From a virus, in IMG/VR virus record IMGVR_UViG_3300044997_000618, positions 1 through 32,273 of that record: a DNA stretch of 32,273 bases, one strand, 5' to 3'. The first letter of the stretch is position 1. Each line of letters starts with the position of its first letter. Below the pieces are notes generated by a model. That model did not search any database and was not told where the DNA came from. It was given only the letters and a program-made list of their open reading frames with translations. Positions 1 to 7,363 of this stretch are shown here, piece after piece. Both the position numbers and the translations under genes were made by a program.

Positions 1-284
1 TCATTGACTGCAAATGCGCCATGACAAAACCCTACTATGGGTTTGTTTTTTAACTCAGCTATTTCGTACAGCTTGTTTTCAGTTAGATTACGTGCCACTG
101 AATCATTGCCGCCAGTGAGTATCAAACAATCAAACTCAATGTCTTTCCATGCCCAGTTAGGTATGTTGGGTGCCACTGTGATTTCATGCCCTGCTAATAC
201 ATGATACCAAGCACGTTCTAAGCAATCTTGAACAAAGAAAAATGGGGGGAACTTGCGTTCTTGTTGTGTGACTAATAGTTTCAT
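1..284 (-). CDS. Class I glutamine amidotransferase-like protein (partial, cut at left edge)
   Basis: The minus-strand frame opens with ATG at 284 (MKLLVTQQERKF) and runs off the left edge without a stop, so only the first 94 residues are seen. The end of the visible part reads LTGGNDSVARNL and then PIVGFCHGAFAVN. This resembles the GG.D loop and nucleophile elbow (G-x-C-x-G) of class I glutamine amidotransferases of the peptidase C26 / gamma-glutamyl-GABA hydrolase type; the Cys would be the nucleophile. The His-Glu part of the triad lies outside the window. It follows the ferritin-like gene behind a terminator. Family level is likely; the substrate is unknown. Confidence 0.6.
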   Translation of the reverse strand, partial: MKLLVTQQERKFPPFFFVQDCLERAWYHVLAGHEITVAPNIPNWAWKDIEFDCLILTGGNDSVARNLTENKLYEIAELKNKPIVGFCHGAFAVN

Positions 285-292
285 AGTTCATT

Positions 293-321
293 AAAAAAGG
301 CGATAACATAGTTATCGCCTT
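293..321 (-). terminator. Intrinsic terminator after the ferritin-like gene
   Basis: A perfect 11-bp stem (AAGGCGATAAC / GTTATCGCCTT) with a 3-nt loop is followed on the minus strand by a run of six T. It lies 27 bp past the stop of the ferritin-like gene. Confidence 0.8.
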
Positions 322-347
322 GTGTGAGTTTAATCTAAAAAACTAGA

Positions 348-1094
348 TTACCACTGTACGTGGCAAAGCTCACGGTGTGGTTCACCGTAGGCATCACGCA
401 TGATTTGCTTGACTTCTTCAGAAGCTGTTTTGAAATCACCTAATGATGTGCATGAGCACTCAAATAGATCCCAAATCATTTCTTGTACATAAGACAATGC
501 TTCTGCTTGTGCTTCTTCAGTTACACAGATTTTTTCAAGCATTTTACGGCCGATTTGTGCGTGGAACTTTTCGTCACGAGCAACGCGAGCATAACGGCTT
601 TGAATAAACTCATCGCCTGCACACTCAGCCATGGTAGCCCAAACGTGGCTAGCACGACCTTCTGCCATGAACTGATACAAGTGCATCATGATTGGATTGT
701 CATGAGCTTCGTATTTCTGGATCAAGCTAGCACCCATACGAATGTCAACTTTACCGTAGTTTTCCCAAATCTTTTCTAGGTCTGGCTTTTCACCTGTTAT
801 GTGTTCAAGAATTTCGTGAACAATACGGAAGTGTTCAGCTTCATCCCATGCTTGCTTGGCCAACAAACGTGCATCGTTGGGATCTGTCAAAGCTGGTAGC
901 TCAGACACTTTCTTAGAAAGCTCGATCATGTTCATACGCTCATTGCTGAGACGGATGTGGAAGAAGTTTGCTAGTTGTGCTTTGTCGCCCTTGGCATTGT
1001 CAAAGAACTGACGTGTTTGGATTTCAGCCACTTTGTGAAGTGGTTTGAAACTTTCCCATAGTTCATCTAAGAACTGATTTACTGGCTTTGTCAT
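348..1094 (-). CDS. Ferritin-like di-iron four-helix-bundle protein
   Basis: The 248-residue protein is all-helical in character and carries the two-repeat di-iron carboxylate pattern: a Glu in SNERMNM followed by ExxH in DEAEHFRIV, then a Glu in FMAEGRASH followed by ExxH in RDEKFHAQIG. This is the ferritin-like superfamily arrangement, which binds two irons for O2 activation, iron handling or oxidation. The subfamily (oxygenase-like or rubrerythrin-like) cannot be fixed by eye. There is no signal peptide, so it should be cytoplasmic. The start is supported by AAGGAAA upstream. A T4-type late box TATAAATA lies 45 bp upstream and a strong terminator follows, so it looks like a single-gene late transcript, divergent from phoH. 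Confidence 0.72.
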   Translation of the reverse strand: MTKPVNQFLDELWESFKPLHKVAEIQTRQFFDNAKGDKAQLANFFHIRLSNERMNMIELSKKVSELPALTDPNDARLLAKQAWDEAEHFRIVHEILEHITGEKPDLEKIWENYGKVDIRMGASLIQKYEAHDNPIMMHLYQFMAEGRASHVWATMAECAGDEFIQSRYARVARDEKFHAQIGRKMLEKICVTEEAQAEALSYVQEMIWDLFECSCTSLGDFKTASEEVKQIMRDAYGEPHRELCHVQW

Positions 1095-1139
1095 GTTACA
1101 TTTCCTTTAGCTAAAAGAAGTAGTTGTACTACTCCTTAG

Positions 1140-1147
1140 TATTTATA
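1140..1147 (-). promoter_or_regulatory. T4-type late promoter box TATAAATA
   Basis: An exact match on the minus strand to the T4 late-promoter -10 octamer TATAAATA, 45 bp before the ferritin-like start and inside the divergent phoH intergenic region. T4 late promoters need only this box, recognised by gp55-type sigma. No sigma70 -35 box is evident next to it. Confidence 0.6.
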
Positions 1148-1256
1148 CATTTGATCTCAGAGTCATTATCTACGCGTACTCTAGTGACCCTTGGAGCGTA
1201 ATACTTAGCAGAAATATTTCGTGATTCTGTCTTGTTTTATAGACAAATCTAAACAC

Positions 1257-1263
1257 CTAAATA
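1257..1263 (+). promoter_or_regulatory. CTAAATA late-type box upstream of phoH
   Basis: A CTAAATA heptamer on the plus strand lies about 20 bp before the preferred phoH ATG. It is the same core (TAAATA) seen upstream of several other genes here. Short motifs like this occur by chance, so support comes mainly from recurrence and position. Confidence 0.35.
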
Positions 1264-1282
1264 TTTGCGTGAGGTAGCGCAC

Positions 1283-2032
1283 ATGTTCAAAGGAGAATTG
1301 ACATTGAGTAGAGCAAGAGGGGCCAAGGCCCAAAAACGCATTCACGCACAAGAAAACACCATCAACTTCAATCAAGCATTAAAACAAGCTCGGCACGTAA
1401 ACCTTGTGCCAAAAACCCGCAATCAAGAACAACTCATTTTTAACCTGTTAGATCCCGACCAACACATAGTGGTGGCCGTAGGTCCTGCTGGAACGGGCAA
1501 GACCTATCTAGCCATGCAAGCGGCTATCAAGGCTCTCAAACAAGGTCAATGCGAAAGGATTGTTCTAACCCGTCCTGCGGTGGGTGTAGAAGATGAGCGT
1601 CATGGATTCCTGCCCGGAGATTTGATCTCAAAAATGGAGCCTTGGACCAGACCCTTGTTGGATGTGTTACGCGAACACTACAGCCCTCGAGACATACTCA
1701 GAATGATGGACGATCAGATCATAGAAATCTCCCCCTTAGCCTACATGCGGGGACGTACTTTCAAATCTAGTTGGATCATTGCTGATGAGATGCAAAATGC
1801 TACTCCTGGACAAATGAAAATGCTGTTGAGCCGCATTGGCAGCGGTTCAAAGATAGTGGTTACCGGAGACGTTGAACAGACCGATCGTGCAAAAAATGAT
1901 AATGGCCTACTAGATCTTGTAGAAAGACTGAAAGCGCAAAACGCAAATGGCCTATGTGTTAGTTACCTAGGCAAGCGGGACATTCAACGTCATCCTATCA
2001 TCGATACTGTACTAAGCTTGTACAGCACCTAA
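1283..2032 (+). CDS. phoH: PhoH-like P-loop ATPase
   Basis: The product has a PhoH core: Walker A GPAGTGKT at residues about 67-74, the motif LTRPAVGVEDERHGFLPG, and a Walker B region with ADEMQNATPGQMKMLLSRIG followed by VVTGDVEQTD. PhoH proteins are cytoplasmic nucleotide-binding enzymes, often encoded by marine and freshwater T4-like phages; their role in infection is unsettled (phosphate stress or RNA metabolism have been proposed). The frame is open from a TTG at 1265. ATG 1283 with GAGG eight bases upstream is preferred, and TTG 1304 behind AAGGAG is an alternative. It is the only clear plus-strand gene in the window and ends in its own terminator. Confidence 0.93.
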   Translation: MFKGELTLSRARGAKAQKRIHAQENTINFNQALKQARHVNLVPKTRNQEQLIFNLLDPDQHIVVAVGPAGTGKTYLAMQAAIKALKQGQCERIVLTRPAVGVEDERHGFLPGDLISKMEPWTRPLLDVLREHYSPRDILRMMDDQIIEISPLAYMRGRTFKSSWIIADEMQNATPGQMKMLLSRIGSGSKIVVTGDVEQTDRAKNDNGLLDLVERLKAQNANGLCVSYLGKRDIQRHPIIDTVLSLYST

Positions 2033-2033
2033 C

Positions 2034-2063
2034 AACAGCACCTTTGGGTGCTGTTTTATTTTT
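2034..2063. terminator. Intrinsic terminator between convergent phoH and Bug receptor genes
   Basis: A 9-bp stem (AACAGCACC / GGTGCTGTT) with a short loop is followed on the plus strand by TTATTTTT. It begins just after the phoH stop and ends next to the stop of the convergent minus-strand gene at 2065, so it may serve both. Confidence 0.78.
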
Positions 2064-2064
2064 G

Positions 2065-3051
2065 TTATTTGTTATTGATTTGTCTGAGGATGTTATCAAC
2101 CAAAGGCTGGTATTGTCGTTCCAACTGGCGTATGTGTGTTCCAAACGCTTGTGAGTTCTGTAGAGAAGGCTCTTCCTGAAAAAGATTGTTTTCGAAAATA
2201 GTTCTTACCTCATCAGATTGCAGTGCTTTGTTAAACTCGGTTTGATACCAGGTCACTGCTTCAGGTGGTGTATTCTTGTGCAACATCAATCCCCAACCAG
2301 CAGGAACATCAAACCCAGCCACCACTGAACTAATGGGTTGAACGCCGGGCATCTGTGCCAATGCTCGAGAACTCAACGCTACTACTTTGACACGCCCGTC
2401 TTTATAGAAAGCATAGGCCACCGACGACGGAACAATGCCAAAACGTACATGCCCGCCGGCAACATCTTGTAGAGTATCAACTGGTCCTTTGTGCTCTACT
2501 CGCACAACGCCATCTTTGCCCTGCGGAAACTTTGTTTTTTGTGCTAGCATTTCAAATACTAGTCGAGCACCGCCCGACACACTGACTGAGACTTTTTCTT
2601 TCTTCAGTGCATTGACAAGTTGTTCAGGAGTGTTTATCGGATCCTTGGGATGCGCAATAAACACAAAGTTAGAGCTGGCAGCCAACAACGGATACACAAA
2701 GGTATCAGTGGTATAAGTGCGATTGTTAGTGTCCGGCACTGCTACCTTATCCATGGCAGTGATTCCCGGTACTGATACCATGGTCACCGAGTGGCCATCT
2801 GCTGGTAGCTTACTAAAATATTCTGTGCCCACAACTCCGCCGGCACCTGGCTTATTGTTGATGATAAACTTGACGCCAGGATTGTTGGCTTCAACTTGTT
2901 TGGCTAACACACGGAAAATAATCTCATTGGCCGACCCTGGGGTCCAAGCCATTACAGCTTCCACAGGTTTGGTAGGTTGCCATGCTTGCGCCACTGCTGA
3001 TGTTGCGACACCAACAGCAATCAACGAGGATAAAATAATCTTTTTGAACAT
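2065..3051 (-). CDS. Tripartite tricarboxylate transporter receptor (Bug/TctC family), periplasmic
   Basis: The 328-residue product starts with a classic signal peptide (two Lys, hydrophobic core, cleavage near AVAQA|WQP). The mature protein has Bug-family hallmarks: PTKPVEAVMAWTPGSANEI, then NNKPGAGGVVGTEY and LPADGHSVTMVSVPG. The length matches the family (about 320). Bug/TctC proteins capture carboxylates or other small organic solutes in the periplasm for TctAB membrane permeases, which are not encoded here, so a phage-encoded copy would need host permeases. It converges on phoH. The next gene upstream, an HAD phosphatase, is only 23 bp away, so it may share that transcript. The family call is firm; the solute is unknown. 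Confidence 0.9.
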   Translation of the reverse strand: MFKKIILSSLIAVGVATSAVAQAWQPTKPVEAVMAWTPGSANEIIFRVLAKQVEANNPGVKFIINNKPGAGGVVGTEYFSKLPADGHSVTMVSVPGITAMDKVAVPDTNNRTYTTDTFVYPLLAASSNFVFIAHPKDPINTPEQLVNALKKEKVSVSVSGGARLVFEMLAQKTKFPQGKDGVVRVEHKGPVDTLQDVAGGHVRFGIVPSSVAYAFYKDGRVKVVALSSRALAQMPGVQPISSVVAGFDVPAGWGLMLHKNTPPEAVTWYQTEFNKALQSDEVRTIFENNLFQEEPSLQNSQAFGTHIRQLERQYQPLVDNILRQINNK

Positions 3052-3074
3052 GCGTTTCTCCTATGATTTGTTCG

Positions 3075-3677
3075 TTAATTAGTTAGCTGATGATAAACAT
3101 CACGCCAGTTTTTTACTAGAGTGATTCCTTCGTGATAATAATGCATGTTATGACCATGTTCCATCAGTAGAGGCTTCAATCCAGCACGATATCCAGCTTC
3201 GGCATTTTCGGGCTTGTCTTCTACCCACCAGCACCCTGTGCCTTCGTATTCTTCCAAGGCTTCGTCTTTGTAGGCACCAAGATCCAAACAAACAATGCGT
3301 TCGAACGCCGTGGGTCCAAACAGTTTATGCAAGTTCATCTCACGTAGTTTTTGTGCGTTTGGATCCAAGCTCAGGCTGGTAATGCAGTGAAATCTATAAT
3401 TCAACTCTTCGTGCAGTCGTTTGACATAGTACATGGAATCTCGCAGAGCAGGCAAGAATCCAATGGCTGCCGACTCATTGAAAATACGAATCAGTTTTCT
3501 AACTTGTTCTCTAGGTATGCCGTAGCGCAAGGCCATGTCATAGCTGAGTTTTGAGCTAGGAACTTCTTCAAACCCATGTTCTTGCATCCATACATTAAAC
3601 GCCCACTCCCAATCTAACAATACACCATCTGCATCAACTAGGATCAGTTTGTTGAGGTTTTTCCACCGTGACTTCAT
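3075..3677 (-). CDS. HAD-superfamily phosphatase (phage type)
   Basis: Motif I is LILVDADGVLLDW (nucleophile Asp and acid Asp two apart). A Thr/Ser motif II candidate is in CITSLSLDP, and a late acidic motif in WWVEDKPENAEAG binds Mg2+. These define a small haloacid-dehalogenase-type phosphatase of about 200 residues, as found in other T4-like phages; nucleotides are a plausible substrate but that is inference. The frame also has an ATG at 3683; ATG 3677 has better spacing to AAGGA. The start overlaps the preceding gene by about 44 bp, implying translational coupling downstream of the clamp-loader gene. Confidence 0.8.
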   Translation of the reverse strand: MKSRWKNLNKLILVDADGVLLDWEWAFNVWMQEHGFEEVPSSKLSYDMALRYGIPREQVRKLIRIFNESAAIGFLPALRDSMYYVKRLHEELNYRFHCITSLSLDPNAQKLREMNLHKLFGPTAFERIVCLDLGAYKDEALEEYEGTGCWWVEDKPENAEAGYRAGLKPLLMEHGHNMHYYHEGITLVKNWRDVYHQLTN

Positions 3678-3924
3678 AGCCATTTTCCTTGAACAATCGT
3701 TCTATAATGTTTGGATAGTGCTGGTGATAAAAACTTGAGATTTTTTGGAAATCTCTAGGAACCACTACACCACCCATACTAGATTTTACTACAGAACAGG
3801 TTTTGAAGTCAAGTATTACGGACGCTGATTGAATGTCCCTAGTACGAACTCGTTTGCTTACTTCGGTGCATTCGTTTACTTTGCCATCAGGACGAGTGAT
3901 ATAGGTAACAATGAAATATCTCAT
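3634..3924 (-). CDS. Conserved hypothetical phage protein
   Basis: A 96-residue protein (MRYFIVTYITRPDGKVNE...) with no domain I can name. Its ATG overlaps the clamp-loader stop (ATGA), and its 3' end overlaps the HAD gene, so the three form a tight translational unit. Its position right after gp44 is where T4 keeps gp62, but it is about half the length of gp62 and I see no resemblance. Confidence 0.75.
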   Translation of the reverse strand: MRYFIVTYITRPDGKVNECTEVSKRVRTRDIQSASVILDFKTCSVVKSSMGGVVVPRDFQKISSFYHQHYPNIIERLFKENGYEVTVEKPQQTDPS

Positions 3925-4838
3925 AGATTGGACAGTTCAATCAGTGTTGCTGAAAGATTGATTTCTTGATCTGCTACCAATGGCACATTGGCCAAGCCAT
4001 TGCGGATTATGACAATGGCTTGATCTTGTTTGTGGATGTCTTGACTCCAAAGATTGATATTGTCATACATCCAACGGAATATTTCTTCCATTTCTTCTGG
4101 GCGGGCACTTGCACACATTAACTTCCGGGCGTCTGTGATCCGGCCAGCCTTGAACAAGTTTACTACATCAAGTTTCCACTCTTTGATACCGCCTTCGTCG
4201 CCATGTGGTGCTGTAAGCTGTCCTTCTTGGCTGTTCATCTGACACATGTTCAAACACTTGCGCATGTCTGGATAAGCGGCCTTGACGTATGTGTCCAACG
4301 TGTCTAGATCAAACTCTACGGCCTCCGACACGAGCACAGTAGCCATGCGAGCAGTAAACTCTGTGACATCCACACGCTCAATGTGAAATCCTTGACACCT
4401 ACTGTGTAGAGCAGGTATAACACGATTGGGATAGTTACAAGTAAGAATAAATCTAGCACTAGCGTGATAAGTTTCCATAACCCCGCGAAGCGCGGCCTGT
4501 CCGTTGGGACTGATGTAATCTGCTTCATCTAATAGTACCACCTTAAATGTGCCGTAGGGCATGGTTTGAACAAAACCTGTGATCTTGTCACGAATGGTGT
4601 CTACAGAGTTTTCACGGCTAGCGTTGATCTCCAACACATCATAGTCGTCCACGCCCAGTTGATTGATCAAGATCTTTGCTAGAGTGGTCTTGCCCACTCC
4701 TGGTGCGCCCGAGAACAACAAGTGTGGGATTGATTTGCCTTTGATCCAGCCTTCTACTTGTTGTCGTTGTGACTCATCGCGAAACACGTATCCATCAATG
4801 TCACGTGGACGATATTTTTCAGTCCAAAGTTCTTTCAT
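3921..4838 (-). CDS. 44: Sliding-clamp loader large subunit (T4 gp44-like AAA+ ATPase)
   Basis: The 305-residue product begins MKELWTEKYRPRDIDGY, the usual clamp-loader opening. It then has Walker A GAPGVGKT (residues 44-51), Walker B VVLLDEAD (100-107), sensor 1 ILTCN (131-135) and an SRC arginine-finger motif (147-149). Clamp loaders use ATP to place the processivity clamp on primed DNA. The frame is open further upstream, but ATG 4838 is preferred: GGAAGG sits just before it and it overlaps the upstream stop (ATGA). No clamp (gp45) or small subunit (gp62) is recognisable in the window. Confidence 0.95.
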   Translation of the reverse strand: MKELWTEKYRPRDIDGYVFRDESQRQQVEGWIKGKSIPHLLFSGAPGVGKTTLAKILINQLGVDDYDVLEINASRENSVDTIRDKITGFVQTMPYGTFKVVLLDEADYISPNGQAALRGVMETYHASARFILTCNYPNRVIPALHSRCQGFHIERVDVTEFTARMATVLVSEAVEFDLDTLDTYVKAAYPDMRKCLNMCQMNSQEGQLTAPHGDEGGIKEWKLDVVNLFKAGRITDARKLMCASARPEEMEEIFRWMYDNINLWSQDIHKQDQAIVIIRNGLANVPLVADQEINLSATLIELSNL

Positions 4839-5041
4839 TCTGCCCTTCCAGAAGTGCAACTGTTGCCCCAAAGCGCCTGTGCCTGTTGTTGATATTCATC
4901 CAACTCATATTCACTAAGTTTAACACGATATGCTTCTTCTGTCAAGGCATGCCATCCTATGCATTTGCCCGTTGGGCTACGTCCACATCCACATGCGGCA
5001 CCACCTTGTTTAATCTTATCTGCTTGTATCTGCATCTTCAT
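4835..5041 (-). CDS. CDGSH-like iron-sulfur mini-protein
   Basis: A 68-residue protein whose centre reads CGCGRSPTGKCIGWH. The spacing C-x-C-x2-S-x4-C-x2-[W]-H parallels the CDGSH signature (C-x-C-x2-S/T-x3-P-x-C-D-G-x-H), which binds a [2Fe-2S] cluster through three Cys and one His. It is one residue shorter between the second and third Cys, and Asp-Gly is replaced by Ile-Gly. Short proteins with this pattern occur in bacteria and phages. It ends in an ATGA overlap with the clamp-loader start, so the two are probably co-translated. The role is unknown. Confidence 0.65.
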   Translation of the reverse strand: MKMQIQADKIKQGGAACGCGRSPTGKCIGWHALTEEAYRVKLSEYELDEYQQQAQALWGNSCTSGRAE

Positions 5042-5047
5042 CGTCCT

Positions 5048-5239
5048 CTAGGTCATAGTATTCGTTTTTAACCAAGCTCGAGCCTTACGCTCGCCCTCTT
5101 GGCGCTGTAGATTTTTTAATCTACGCAGGGTTTCGGGCAAAGTGGATGCTATAACCTGCACCCACTTTTGCTCTTTGTCCAGTGATTCTACGTTGATTGT
5201 TTTAGAAGCCGCTGACGGCTTGTGAAATGGTATCGTCAT
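5048..5239 (-). CDS. Hypothetical protein
   Basis: A 63-residue, basic, helix-rich protein (STLPETLRRLKNLQRQEGERKARAW) with no recognised domain. The only ATG (5239) overlaps the GroES-like gene by 38 bp and lacks a clear Shine-Dalgarno, so the true start is uncertain. It lies tightly between the GroES-like and CDGSH-like genes. Confidence 0.6.
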   Translation of the reverse strand: MTIPFHKPSAASKTINVESLDKEQKWVQVIASTLPETLRRLKNLQRQEGERKARAWLKTNTMT

Positions 5240-5576
5240 AGCCAGGATGTTCGTCTGAAACCAACAATATGTCTTTGGGATCTACCTTGCGAATGGTTTT
5301 TGGCCCGTTGTCATCTTCAATCTCCAAGCCGCGAGTCCAGCGTCCGTGAGCCAGACAGATCCATTGCCCGACTCGCACGTCCTGCTGTTCAGGACCAACT
5401 GCATACACACGGCCCCAACGCGGTCTGATACCATCGGCTTTGCCGTTGTCATTCATCAAGATGATACCACTGCTCAGTTGTCTACCCAAAAACTCCATGT
5501 CTGATACCAGCACAGTGTCATGCAGAGGGTGCAGTTTTTTGATGCGATGCGGGGCAAATGCGGCTTTGGTTTCCAT
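5202..5576 (-). CDS. GroES-like co-chaperonin (T4 gp31-like role)
   Basis: The 124-residue protein has the GroES beta-barrel pattern: HPLHDTVLVSDMEF at the N-terminus, then a mobile-loop-like stretch with SSGIILMND, a GRVYAVGPEQQDVRVGQWICL core and a terminal VDPKDILLVSDE strand. GroES caps the GroEL chamber; in T4, gp31 replaces host GroES for capsid-protein folding. That this copy does so is inference. Start and stop overlap neighbours by one or a few bases. Confidence 0.82.
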   Translation of the reverse strand: METKAAFAPHRIKKLHPLHDTVLVSDMEFLGRQLSSGIILMNDNGKADGIRPRWGRVYAVGPEQQDVRVGQWICLAHGRWTRGLEIEDDNGPKTIRKVDPKDILLVSDEHPGYDDTISQAVSGF

Positions 5577-6013
5577 TAGATCTTCCTTATTCCAGGTGTG
5601 CTTCGTGCTTGTTGACGTGCTGATTTCAGAGGTTCTTGTTTAATCTGGCGTGCTTTGGCGATGGCTGCAGCAAGTCCGCCTTCGCTGGCCTGTGTTTTAA
5701 CCACTGGATCGGCAGCAGGTGCTGGTGTTTCCAACACTGGCACTGGCACCACCGCCACTGGCTCGTCGGCTTGAGCTTGTGCTTGTCTACGGCTGGCCGC
5801 TACCGGAGCATCACCAACATTGGTGGTTTGCCTGCTGTATTGTTTGCTGACCTGTTGTGTACGACGACTCAACGGCCTGTTGTTGTGGTCCACAAGATCA
5901 CCGCGAGCATTTACACCCATGTTGCCCACTGCTCTTACATCTTCGTTTTGTAACAGCAACGCACCAAGGTCAACTATTTTGCCTTGCGCTGTACGATATT
6001 GTCGTTTGGTCAT
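5576..6013 (-). CDS. Conserved hypothetical phage protein, Pro/Ala-rich centre
   Basis: A 145-residue protein with a distinctive N-terminus (MTKRQYRTAQGKIVDLGALL) that I recognise only as typical of marine and freshwater T4-like phages. A basic Gln-rich segment is followed by a Pro/Val/Ala-rich low-complexity linker near residues 85-110 and a basic tail (QARSTPGIRKI). No enzyme motif is visible. An AAGGAG-type ribosome site precedes the ATG. Its stop shares a base with the GroES-like start. Confidence 0.75.
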   Translation of the reverse strand: MTKRQYRTAQGKIVDLGALLLQNEDVRAVGNMGVNARGDLVDHNNRPLSRRTQQVSKQYSRQTTNVGDAPVAASRRQAQAQADEPVAVVPVPVLETPAPAADPVVKTQASEGGLAAAIAKARQIKQEPLKSARQQARSTPGIRKI

Positions 6014-6037
6014 GATAAAACTCCTTGTTTGCTGTAT

Positions 6038-6556
6038 TTAACGCAGGAATTCTGCAGGATCTAAATCGTAGTATATGGAGTCAATCCTGTGTACGCCCAG
6101 CAGATACAACACATAACTGGCCACACTGCTTCCACGGCCCACGCCCCAGATCACATGATTATCACGCATGACATCTACAAAATATTTAAGATACCTCAAC
6201 AGATCAAACAGATCACGTTCCTGGAACATCATGAGCTCTTGACCTGCTCGTTGCAGTTGTTCCTGTGTGTTGCACAGTTCCAATACATATTGAGCTATGT
6301 CCAGTTGTTTGTATTCTTCGGGCATGAACCAAGTGCGTTGACAACGATGATCATAGGCTTCCTGCGTGAGATTTTCTTTGGCCATGGCATCGTATTTGAT
6401 AAAGGCCGGTGCATTCTCTAGGATATGGGCTAGGTCTTCAATGTTTACTCCGTCAACCAACATACCCTGGAATACAGCCAGGTCAGATCCTTGCATGACT
6501 AAATCACACACATCATCTTCAGAATAGATCTGTTCGCCAAACTTATTGGTCTTCAT
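6038..6556 (-). CDS. DNA polymerase III alpha (DnaE)-derived fragment
   Basis: A 172-residue protein whose end reads WGVGRGSSVASYVLYLLGVHRID and then YYDLDPAEFLR. This matches the bacterial DnaE palm-entry motif (GPGRGSAAGS...ALGITDIDPL...FERFL). The frame stops exactly where DnaE would continue into its catalytic Asp motif, so the polymerase residues are absent. It may be a repurposed DNA-binding or decoy domain, or a remnant kept by selection. ATG 6556 is preferred because the longer open frame overlaps the preceding gene deeply. It overlaps that gene by 14 bp. Confidence 0.75.
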   Translation of the reverse strand: MKTNKFGEQIYSEDDVCDLVMQGSDLAVFQGMLVDGVNIEDLAHILENAPAFIKYDAMAKENLTQEAYDHRCQRTWFMPEEYKQLDIAQYVLELCNTQEQLQRAGQELMMFQERDLFDLLRYLKYFVDVMRDNHVIWGVGRGSSVASYVLYLLGVHRIDSIYYDLDPAEFLR

Positions 6557-7136
6557 CTTTGCGGAAAGCCACCACAGTGTTGCCTTTGTTGTTTTCTTGT
6601 TCAGAATCGTCCCAATCCAGGCCCAACAGTTGCCAGGTAGTGGTACCTCGTATGCTGACGATTTTGCCCTCGTCTTTGCTGTCACTGACTGAAGGATCAG
6701 GACTGTTCCACCAACCTTTGTGTGCAAATGGTCCCACGGTTTCGGTGTTGGTTTGGAAGTAGGTTATATTTTCGCCTAGCTCGCTGGCCAACTTCAACTG
6801 TGTCACTGACATGCGTCCTTCTATCACTGAGTCTAGCTTTGAGTATAGCATCATTCCGATGATTTGATCAACTGGTTGTTCAGGAAAGATCACAGTTCGC
6901 ATGCCCGCGGCTTGCAACCGTTTGATCGCAGCTTTTTCTCTATGATCCACAAACACCGAGTTCTGCATCTGCATGAACAATATGTATTTGAGCCGTTCTA
7001 AGGCAATGTTCTGTTCTCTACTGTCTTGGGTGTTTGTGACCATTTCACAGCGAACCACATACGAGTTCATCATAACAGAGTTGTCCCAATAGGCTGCAGC
7101 CATAAATTCTGCTGGGTATTCTATTCTTACGTTCAT
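6543..7136 (-). CDS. Conserved hypothetical phage protein
   Basis: A 197-residue acidic protein starting MNVRIEYPAEFMAAAYWDNS. I recognise the general type from T4-like environmental phages but no function. It has a predicted alpha/beta N-terminal region and a polar, Asp/Glu/Asn-rich C-terminal 50 residues. Its start overlaps the previous gene (ATGA) and its end overlaps the DnaE-like fragment, so it may work with that fragment; this is inference from position only. Confidence 0.75.
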   Translation of the reverse strand: MNVRIEYPAEFMAAAYWDNSVMMNSYVVRCEMVTNTQDSREQNIALERLKYILFMQMQNSVFVDHREKAAIKRLQAAGMRTVIFPEQPVDQIIGMMLYSKLDSVIEGRMSVTQLKLASELGENITYFQTNTETVGPFAHKGWWNSPDPSVSDSKDEGKIVSIRGTTTWQLLGLDWDDSEQENNKGNTVVAFRKDEDQ

Positions 7137-7363
7137 GAGATATTGATTTTATCTTTAAAGTTTTGGTTTGATTCTTCGTAGGCCTTGGCCTGTTTTTCTC
7201 TGAGCTTGTTGGTGTAGCTTTCTATGGCCATGCGTATTTGATTACAAATCTGCCCATTGCTGGATCTATAGGCGATGTTGAGCTTGCGATTGAGCTCATT
7301 GATTTTTTCAATCAGCTCTTCCGTTGTCAAACTGTCAATGTCACCTATCAACGGATGTTCCAT
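7133..7363 (-). CDS. Small coiled-coil hypothetical protein
   Basis: A 76-residue, charged, helical protein with heptad-like leucines and isoleucines (TTEELIEKINELNRKLNIA; then MAIESYTNKLREKQAKAYEE), consistent with a short coiled coil. Both ends overlap neighbours by a few bases (mazG stop and the next ATG), so it belongs to the mazG-led transcript. No named domain. Confidence 0.72.
   Translation of the reverse strand: MEHPLIGDIDSLTTEELIEKINELNRKLNIAYRSSNGQICNQIRMAIESYTNKLREKQAKAYEESNQNFKDKINIS

Noticed and set aside
6035-6041. TTAAATA box before the gene at 5576-6013
   Set aside because: It overlaps the stop codon of the DnaE-like gene, so the sequence is largely explained by TAA plus chance.
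6543-7136. EYPAEFMAA resembling a DnaE segment next to the DnaE-like fragment
   Set aside because: The match is nine residues at the very N-terminus and the following sequence has no polymerase pattern; I treat it as coincidence.
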